Positions 1 to 4,887 of a stretch of 11,726 nt of DNA are shown piece after piece. The translations under genes were made by a program, and so were the position numbers. The notes under the pieces were generated by a model, which did not search any database, was not told the DNA's origin, and saw only the letters and a program-made list of their open reading frames with translations. How positions within the stretch are numbered: the first letter of the stretch is position 1; each line of letters starts with the position of its first letter. This DNA is from Methylovirgula sp. (GTDB lineage: Bacteria; Pseudomonadota; Alphaproteobacteria; Rhizobiales; Beijerinckiaceae): positions 1-11,726 of the forward strand of contig JANXSV010000159.1 of the NCBI GenBank assembly GCA_025356505.1, read 5' to 3'.

Positions 1-727
1 CCAGAGCTGCGAGCCCTTGCAGCATGGCGCAGATGTGAGCCAGACTTTTTGCGATGAGCACTTTGGCCAGAGCATCCCCTTGCGCTTGCTGCCTCAGTAC
101 CCATGGCGCAAACTGGCCGTAATCACGCGGGGTGGCCTGAGCGGCCCAGATCACCATCCTTGCCGGATCGTCACCAAAATGCGCCATAATCTCACGGCTG
201 AGGCCGGAGGCTTGCGTCCAGCCCTCATGCGCCCGCAAGGCCGCACGGATGGCGGAACGGCCGAGCTGCGCGCCGGAACCGTCATCGCCTACCAAAAATC
301 CCCAGCCGCCAAGCGTTTTAACTTTGCCCTGCACAAGCGCCAGCCCTTGCGAGCCAGTACCCAAAATAAGGATGGCACCATCCTTGCCTCCATGCGCGCC
401 AAGACAGGCGATTTCAGCATCCGAGGCCAGAAGGGCCGTCGCAAAACCAAATGAGACTTCACGCAATGCTGCGGCCAATTCCGGCACATTGGCCCCCGCC
501 AAGCCAAAACCCGCATGAATCTCCGCATAAGGAAGGCCAGGAATATTGGAAGCGGCAATTGCCGCATCGCAAGCCGCGCGAATGGACGCCGCCGCAACGG
601 CCGTGCCCAACGTAAGATTGGACGACCCCGCAACCCCTTCACCGAGCAGACGCCCGGCCTCATCGACAAGACGGGCACGGCTCGTCGTGCCGCCGCCATC
701 AATGCCGAGATAGAAGTGATCCGCCAT
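1..727 (-). CDS. BadF/BadG-family N-acetylhexosamine kinase (GlcNAc or MurNAc kinase), 3' end outside window
   Basis: ATP-dependent sugar kinase of the BadF/BadG/BcrA/BcrD ATPase family, probably cytoplasmic and phosphorylating GlcNAc, glucosamine or MurNAc at O6. The frame stays open from the ATG at 727 to the window edge (242 codons; family members are about 290-320 aa, so the C-terminus is missing). Visible motifs: phosphate-1 loop GIDGGGTTSRARL (residues 8-20), a likely catalytic Asp in ASDAEIACLGA (D103, by analogy with human NAGK D107), phosphate-2 loop ILGTGSQG (121-128) and the family block GGWGFLVGDDGSGAQLGR (140-157). The ribosome binding site CGGGAG lies 7 bases before the ATG, which fixes the start. 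The gene is divergent from the MurQ-like gene, so MurNAc is a plausible substrate, as for Clostridium MurK of the same family. The family call is firm; the exact substrate is inference. Confidence 0.9.
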   Translation of the reverse strand, partial: MADHFYLGIDGGGTTSRARLVDEAGRLLGEGVAGSSNLTLGTAVAAASIRAACDAAIAASNIPGLPYAEIHAGFGLAGANVPELAAALREVSFGFATALLASDAEIACLGAHGGKDGAILILGTGSQGLALVQGKVKTLGGWGFLVGDDGSGAQLGRSAIRAALRAHEGWTQASGLSREIMAHFGDDPARMVIWAAQATPRDYGQFAPWVLRQQAQGDALAKVLIAKSLAHICAMLQGLAAL

Positions 728-745
728 ATATCGTCTCCCGAAGAG

Positions 746-773
746 ATAATACCAATACAGACCACTTTGTAAA
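746..773 (-). promoter_or_regulatory. Candidate promoter of the sugar kinase
   Basis: Read on the minus strand: TTTACA (768-773), a 16-bp spacer, then TATTAT (746-751), each one mismatch from the sigma-70 consensus. The predicted start of transcription would fall close to the ribosome binding site at 735-740, so the leader would be very short. That is a reason for caution. Confidence 0.45.
749..766. promoter_or_regulatory. Operator-like motif between -35 and -10 of the kinase promoter
   Basis: On the minus strand it reads AGTGGTCTGTATTGGTAT and sits in the spacer of the kinase promoter. Its parts (GTGGTCT and ATTGGTAT) recur around the murQ promoter at 968-995. AGTGGTCT matches the left arm of the known DasR/NagR (GntR/HutC) sites of form AGTGGTCTAGACCACT. 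Binding by such a repressor is inference. Confidence 0.4.
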
Positions 774-793
774 TTACCACACCGAATTTTTTG

Positions 794-813
794 TAAGTAT
801 TAATGCATACTTA
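794..813. repeat. Inverted repeat TAAGTAT-N6-ATACTTA
   Basis: Perfect 7-bp arms around TAATGC, about 20 bp upstream of the kinase -35 box on the minus strand. Size and position fit a dimeric regulator site. Only the symmetry is seen; the protein is unknown. Confidence 0.4.
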
Positions 814-913
814 ATCGGTAAGTAAAAATTGCGGGAATAATGTGCCGAAGTGGAACATCTTACGCCTGCTTGAGTTGAGAAGTTATTCATTGAGGTGACC
901 CCCGACAGCGGGT

Positions 914-957
914 AGGCCGAATTTCTTCAGGTCCTGTTCATTTTGTGAAATTGGCCT
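914..957. repeat. Imperfect hairpin: AGGCC(G)AATTTC / GAAATTGGCCT
   Basis: The arms at 914-925 and 947-957 pair over 11 bp with a single bulged G, around a 21-base loop. It lies just upstream of the candidate murQ -35 box at 959. No T-run follows, so it is not a standard terminator. It could be a spaced operator dyad. Confidence 0.4.
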
Positions 958-958
958 C

Positions 959-986
959 TTGACTAGAGGTCTTAGATTGGTATCTT
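959..986 (+). promoter_or_regulatory. Candidate murQ promoter
   Basis: TTGACT (959-964), a 16-bp spacer, then TATCTT (981-986). Transcription would begin near 993, about 20 bases before the GTG start. The ATTGGTAT motif (976-983) overlaps the -10 box and GACCACT (989-995) covers the predicted start site, as expected for a repressor-controlled promoter. Confidence 0.45.
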
Positions 987-995
987 TTGACCACT
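968..995. promoter_or_regulatory. Operator-like motif over the murQ promoter
   Basis: GGTCT (968-972), ATTGGTAT (976-983) and GACCACT (989-995), giving an inverted TGGT/ACCA pair. The same pieces occur within 749-766 at the kinase promoter. They resemble halves of GntR/HutC-type NagR/DasR sites; the spacing is not the canonical one. Confidence 0.4.
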
Positions 996-1013
996 CCTGA
1001 TTGAGGATCGTCT

Positions 1014-1964
1014 GTGGCGCGTTCCAGCGAACTTTTAGACTCTTTGAATGGCGCTCTTCCGCGCACTGAAGCCGCTGATTTGCGCTACATCGGTCTTGAT
1101 ACCTGGTCCGGACTGCAAGCGTTGCAGGCTATGCTTCACGTGCAGCGCGCCTCGATTGATGCTGTCGCCGACGCGCTTCCGGCAATCGCCGCCGCTGCAG
1201 AGGCGATTGCAGAGCGATTAAAGATTGGCGGCCGTCTCATATATGTGGGGGCAGGCTCTTCGGGACTTCTGGCTCAGGTTGACGCGCTGGAGCTGCCAAG
1301 CAATTACGGTCTCAGTCGCGACCAGATCAAAGTCGTGATCGCCGGAGGGGAGAACGCACTCACGCAGATTGACGGCAGTGCCGAAGATGACATTGACGCG
1401 GCTATTGATGCGATTTTGGCTTTGCACCCTCAACGCAAAGACTGTGTCGTTGCGCTGTCGGTGAGCGGTCAAACGCCTTTTGCCGTAGCTGCGCTAAAAT
1501 TGGCCCACGCCAACCGCTGCTTGAGCGTTGCCATAGCCAATAATTCCGGCTCGGCTTTACTGGATGTGGCAGAACACCGGATTTTGGTGGAAACTCCGCC
1601 CGAGGTGGTCGCAGGGTCAACGCGGATGGGGGCAGGCACGGCCCAGAAATGTGTGCTCAACTTATTGTCGACACTGGTAGCGATGCGTCTTGGCCGCGTC
1701 TATGACGGGCTGATGGTCAGTCTTGAAGCCAGCAATGACAAGTTACGCAAACGAGCGGCTCATATCGTGGCACAGGCCGCAAATGTCGATTTAACGACTG
1801 CGAAGTTTGCGCTCCACCGCGCCAATAATCAGATCAAGCCTGCGATTCTGCTAGCGTGCGGCGCGGGCGATGTAGCAGAGGCCATGACAACTTTAGAACA
1901 TCACGACGGAAATGTGCGGGCGGCACTTGTGCATCTCGGATTTGGTCCAAGGGCGGCGCATTAG
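1014..1964 (+). CDS. murQ: N-acetylmuramic acid 6-phosphate etherase, MurQ-like (SIS domain)
   Basis: MurQ cleaves the D-lactyl ether of MurNAc-6-phosphate to give GlcNAc-6-phosphate and D-lactate in the cytoplasm (cell-wall recycling). The protein is 316 aa, near the usual 300. It starts at GTG with TGAGGA 7 bases upstream; the first in-frame ATG is 40 codons in, inside the conserved part. SIS motifs: GGRLIYVGAGSSG (72-84), ALSVSGQTPF (147-156), GSTRMGAGTAQK (201-212). Glu93 (in DALEL) and Glu124 (in SAED) align with the catalytic Glu83 and Glu114 of E. coli MurQ. The C-terminal 55 residues fit the small helical MurQ tail. Odd: E. coli GAGTSGRLG reads GAGSSGLLA here and DASECPPTYG reads DALELPSNYG, so this is a divergent branch. 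It is divergent from the sugar kinase. A GckR-like sugar-phosphate-binding relative is the main alternative. Confidence 0.86.
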   Translation: MARSSELLDSLNGALPRTEAADLRYIGLDTWSGLQALQAMLHVQRASIDAVADALPAIAAAAEAIAERLKIGGRLIYVGAGSSGLLAQVDALELPSNYGLSRDQIKVVIAGGENALTQIDGSAEDDIDAAIDAILALHPQRKDCVVALSVSGQTPFAVAALKLAHANRCLSVAIANNSGSALLDVAEHRILVETPPEVVAGSTRMGAGTAQKCVLNLLSTLVAMRLGRVYDGLMVSLEASNDKLRKRAAHIVAQAANVDLTTAKFALHRANNQIKPAILLACGAGDVAEAMTTLEHHDGNVRAALVHLGFGPRAAH

Positions 1965-1968
1965 CGCC
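1955..1968 (+). repeat. Small hairpin GGCGC-ATTA-GCGCC over the murQ stop codon
   Basis: A perfect 5-bp GC stem spans the TAG stop (1962-1964). The following bases (TAAAAGG) contain no T-run, so it is not convincing as an intrinsic terminator, and read-through into the aldehyde dehydrogenase gene 125 bp downstream is possible. Confidence 0.35.
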
Positions 1969-2089
1969 TAAAAGGTGTCTGCGCCGAACGCTTTTTTAAA
2001 AAAATGTCGCGCAATGTCGTGTCAGGCCGGTTTTGCTTCTCTAAAAAACTAGTCTAAAGCCAAATCCCACGCTAATCGCAGAGACAAAA

Positions 2090-3514
2090 ATGGTCGACAC
2101 ATCGAAGTTTTATATTGGCGGCCAGTGGGTTTTGCCCGTTTCACCCCTGGTGATCGATGTCATAAATCCGGCAACCGAAGAAATTTGCGCGACACTGAGC
2201 ATGGGCAGCGCCGCTGATGTTGATGCGGCTGCGCGGAGCGCGCGCGCTGCTTTTCCCGCATTCAGCGCGACAACAAAGGCGCAGCGCATTGCTCTCCTGC
2301 AAAAGATTGCGGATGTTTTTGAGCGCCGCTTTGAAGACATCGCCCAAGCTATGACGCTTGAAATGGGATCGCCGATTGCGTTTTCGCGCGCCGCGCAGGC
2401 CCAGTCGGGGCTGGACCATATTCATGCTATGCTGGACGTGTTGAAGACTTTTCACTTCGAGAGACTGCAAGGCACAACGCTGATCTGCCACGAGCCTATC
2501 GGCGTCTGCGGCCTGATTGCGCCCTGGAACTGGCCGATCAACCAGATTGTTTGCAAGGTGATCCCGGCGCTGGCGGCAGGATGTACGATGGTGCTCAAGC
2601 CAAGTGAGATCGCGCCGCTTTCCGCACTGATCTTTGCGGAAGTGCTGCATGAGGCGGGGGTACCGGCGGGCGTTTTTAACATGGTGAATGGCGATGGGCC
2701 AAGCGTGGGCGCAGCAATCGCCAGCCATCCTTTGATCGACATGGTCTCGTTTACCGGATCAACCCGCGCCGGTATTGAAGTGGCCCGCGCAGCTGCCCCA
2801 ACAGTTAAGCGCGTTGCGCAGGAGCTTGGCGGAAACTCACCCAATATTCTACTGGACGATGCCGATCTTAAATCCGCCGTGCACTATTCCGTTACGTTCT
2901 GCTTTTCAAATTCAGGGCAGTCTTGTAATTCGCCGCAGCGCTTGCTGGTGCCCGCCAAATTGATGGACGTGGTCAAAAAACTAGCTCTTGAGGTTGGGAA
3001 TAGCCAAAAACTGGGCGCCCCGCTTGATGAAACAACAGACATTGGACCCGTGGTCAGCGCTGCCCATTTTGAAAAAATCCAGCGCAACATCAAAACCGGT
3101 ATCGAGGAGGGCGCGGAACTGGTGCTGGGTGGCCTCGGTCGACCGCATGGCTTCAACAAGGGCTATTACGTCCGCCCGACCATTTTTGCTAATGTGACGC
3201 CTAATATGTCGATTGCGCGAACCGAGATATTTGGTCCGGTCATCATGTTGATCGGCTATGAGAGCGAGGAAGAGGCTATCGCCATCGCGAATGACACTGA
3301 ATTTGGCCTATCGGCGTTTGTTCAGGGAAGCTTGCCGCGCGCCCGCGCCGTGGCAGCAAGATTGCGGGCCGGACAGGTGGAAATCAACGCACCGGCGGCT
3401 GATTATTTTGCACCCTTTGGCGGATACAAACAGTCTGGCAATGGCCGCGAATATGGCGCTTTTGGCTTGCACGACTATCTTGAGACCAAAGCGATCGTTG
3501 GCTACGGCGCGTGA
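2090..3514 (+). CDS. NAD(P)-dependent aldehyde dehydrogenase
   Basis: ALDH-superfamily oxidoreductase that converts an aldehyde to the carboxylic acid with NAD(P)+; cytoplasmic, 474 aa, a normal family length. The full set of family landmarks is present: APWNWP (144-149, oxyanion Asn147), KPSE (Lys170, cofactor ribose), FTGS (221-224), ELGG with general-base Glu245, GQSC with nucleophile Cys279, EIFGPV (Glu379) and PFGGYKQSGNGREYG near the C-terminus. The start is ATG with a weak AGAG ribosome binding site 6 bases upstream. It lies 125 bp downstream of murQ on the same strand and could share its transcript or have its own promoter; no convincing promoter was found in the gap. The substrate cannot be read from the sequence. 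Family assignment is very safe. Confidence 0.95.
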   Translation: MVDTSKFYIGGQWVLPVSPLVIDVINPATEEICATLSMGSAADVDAAARSARAAFPAFSATTKAQRIALLQKIADVFERRFEDIAQAMTLEMGSPIAFSRAAQAQSGLDHIHAMLDVLKTFHFERLQGTTLICHEPIGVCGLIAPWNWPINQIVCKVIPALAAGCTMVLKPSEIAPLSALIFAEVLHEAGVPAGVFNMVNGDGPSVGAAIASHPLIDMVSFTGSTRAGIEVARAAAPTVKRVAQELGGNSPNILLDDADLKSAVHYSVTFCFSNSGQSCNSPQRLLVPAKLMDVVKKLALEVGNSQKLGAPLDETTDIGPVVSAAHFEKIQRNIKTGIEEGAELVLGGLGRPHGFNKGYYVRPTIFANVTPNMSIARTEIFGPVIMLIGYESEEEAIAIANDTEFGLSAFVQGSLPRARAVAARLRAGQVEINAPAADYFAPFGGYKQSGNGREYGAFGLHDYLETKAIVGYGA

Positions 3515-3545
3515 AAGGCGCATCTCACTTCTGAGACGCGCCTTT
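3514..3545 (+). terminator. Hairpin terminator of the aldehyde dehydrogenase gene
   Basis: AAAGGCGC (3514-3521) pairs with GCGCCTTT (3538-3545); inside, T-CTCA pairs with TGAG-A around a CTTC loop, giving 13 pairs with one A/C mismatch. The stem begins on the last base of the TGA stop. The T-run is short on both strands, so it may act bidirectionally but weakly. Confidence 0.65.
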
Positions 3546-3556
3546 ATCAGAATACC

Positions 3557-3597
3557 AGAGCTTGTGACCTAGATGCACAAGCTCTTGGCTTTTGCTT
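3557..3597 (+). terminator. Second hairpin, likely terminator between convergent genes
   Basis: AGAGCTTGTG (3557-3566) and CACAAGCTCT (3576-3585) form a perfect 10-bp stem around a 9-base loop. Two more CC/GG pairs are possible past a bulge. The T-rich stretch TGGCTTTTGCTT follows on the plus strand. Together with the hairpin at 3514-3545 it separates convergent transcription. Confidence 0.65.
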
Positions 3598-3603
3598 AGT
3601 GAA

Positions 3604-4677
3604 TTACTTCGACAAACCAGCCAACTTGGCCATGAGACCATCAACTGTTGGCTTCAGAACATCACCGACGCCCGGTATGGCCAAGGCCTTGTCGGCCTGC
3701 GCCTGAAGTGCAGGCATTGCGGCAACAACTGCGCTTGAGAGGCCGGTTTTTGCTGCGGCTGGCAGTGCGGACATTTTGTCAAGCTCGCTCGAAGCAGCAC
3801 TAAGCTGCGGCAAAGCCGCTTTGGCGCTTGCCACATCAGTTATGCCGCCCAAGGCACTTTTCACGCCGTCAAGCGCTGAGCCCATTGCTTTCATAGAACC
3901 TGCAGTGTCAACAGCCGGAGCTGCAACCTGTGTTGCCGCCGGAGTCGCGACAACTGGCTTTTGAGCCGGACGGGAAAGGAAATACCACGCCAAAGCCGCA
4001 ATCACGATTGCGCCCACAATCAGAAGCCACATCGGGAAGCCTGATGCCTCCTGAGCAACAGCCGATTGCGTATTGGCAGAAGCTGTATTGAGATTTGTGG
4101 TCACGGTTGAGCGGGCAGCGCCTGCCATTCCGGCCACGCCAGCCGCACCTGCACCCAGCATCGCGCCTAGGCCTGATGGAAGCGCCGCTGCAATATTGGA
4201 TTTTTGTTCGGCAAACAGGTTGGAAATGCCTGCGCCGCTTGTCCAGCTGTTTGGATCTTGCTGGCCGATAACGCCCGTTACAATCGGACCCATCAAACCC
4301 AGCACCGAGCCGGATGTGTCACTGTCCGCACCCGAATATTTGGAAATCGCACCGGTGAGCGCGCTCATACCAGCGCCGCCCACAAGCGAGCTCAGGGTTG
4401 AGGTGCCGCTGTTAATGACATTCATCGGCCCGTCGCTGTCGAGGCTTGTGCCGAGGTTATCGAGGACGCTTAGATCCTGCGCACCGATGGCGTCAGAAAT
4501 CTTTGCCGCGCCGCCCGAAGTTGCAGCAACGGCACCCAGGCTCGAAAGAATTGCCGGAACGGCCGCGCCAAGGGCTTTGTTTGCCGTGGCAGGGTCAAGA
4601 CCGAGCGCCCCAGCAATTTTGGAGCGTAAATCCGGAGTGAGATATTGGGAAATTGCAGAAATCAGATTGTCGGCCAT
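3604..4677 (-). CDS. DUF937-like Ala-rich membrane protein
   Basis: 357 aa, function unknown. The N-terminal part (about 1-140) is a helical, Ala/Gly/Ser-rich region of the DUF937 (YidB-like) kind, starting MADNLISAISQYLTPDLRSK and including an AVPAILSSLGAVA helix. A single hydrophobic segment (about 214-234, FPMWLLIVGAIVIAALAWYFL) is followed by Arg, then a Pro/Ala/Val linker (about 240-256) and a C-terminal helical domain (about 260-355) built from Ala-rich amphipathic helices. The expected topology is a large N-terminal cytoplasmic domain, one helix and a periplasmic C-terminus, but the sequence alone does not prove orientation. The ribosome binding site GAGGGAGG sits 5 bases before the ATG. 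It is convergent with the aldehyde dehydrogenase and appears monocistronic. The DUF937 label is moderately sure; no biochemical role can be assigned. Confidence 0.75.
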   Translation of the reverse strand: MADNLISAISQYLTPDLRSKIAGALGLDPATANKALGAAVPAILSSLGAVAATSGGAAKISDAIGAQDLSVLDNLGTSLDSDGPMNVINSGTSTLSSLVGGAGMSALTGAISKYSGADSDTSGSVLGLMGPIVTGVIGQQDPNSWTSGAGISNLFAEQKSNIAAALPSGLGAMLGAGAAGVAGMAGAARSTVTTNLNTASANTQSAVAQEASGFPMWLLIVGAIVIAALAWYFLSRPAQKPVVATPAATQVAAPAVDTAGSMKAMGSALDGVKSALGGITDVASAKAALPQLSAASSELDKMSALPAAAKTGLSSAVVAAMPALQAQADKALAIPGVGDVLKPTVDGLMAKLAGLSK

Positions 4678-4711
4678 GTAAGCCTCCCTCAGTTATTTTG
4701 AACGAAAATGT

Positions 4712-4740
4712 ATTGTAAAAACCAGTACTCATGAAGTTAA
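4712..4740 (-). promoter_or_regulatory. Candidate promoter of the DUF937-like gene
   Basis: On the minus strand: TTAACT (4735-4740), a 17-bp spacer, TACAAT (4712-4717). The predicted transcription start is near 4705, about 28 bases before the ATG and upstream of the ribosome binding site at 4683-4690. Confidence 0.55.
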
Positions 4741-4789
4741 GCACTTTTATGACATAGGGGTAAATTTGAATTCTTACAAGGTAGGGCAA

Positions 4790-4827
4790 GAGCCTGCGCT
4801 CCACCGTTCCGGAGGTGACATGGGCTC
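4790..4827. repeat. Branched hairpin downstream of the usher gene
   Basis: An outer GAGCC/GGCTC stem (4790-4794 and 4823-4827) encloses CACC/GGTG (4802-4805 and 4814-4817). It lies 60 bp past the usher stop on the transcribed minus strand but lacks a T-run. It may be a weak or Rho-assisted 3' structure. Confidence 0.3.
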
Positions 4828-4887
4828 GCTTTTGCGCTGCAGGCGATCAAAAGCAAATGGTCAAAAGCCGACAAATCCGCATTCCAA

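Larger units (their letters stand above)
728..1013. promoter_or_regulatory. Divergent regulatory region between kinase and murQ
   Basis: This 286-bp gap without a gene holds back-to-back promoters, the repeated operator-like motif, an inverted repeat TAAGTAT-N6-ATACTTA (794-813), a direct repeat GTAAGTA (793-799 and 818-824), a small CCCG-ACAG-CGGG hairpin (901-912) and a larger hairpin (914-957). The stretch 820-895 shows nothing recognisable. Confidence 0.6.

Noticed and set aside
289..780. 163-codon minus-strand frame over the kinase
   Set aside because: It is in another frame of the kinase gene, has a composition unlike a real protein (Arg-rich), and the kinase frame carries clear motifs.
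1981..2062. Possible promoter or terminator between murQ and the aldehyde dehydrogenase (T6-A7 tract, TTGCTT...TAAAGC)
   Set aside because: The box matches are poor, and the A/T tract has no GC stem next to it.
4073..4681. 202-codon plus-strand frame opposite the DUF937-like gene
   Set aside because: Pro/Ala-rich mirror of an Ala-rich coding strand; it has no ribosome binding site or family features.
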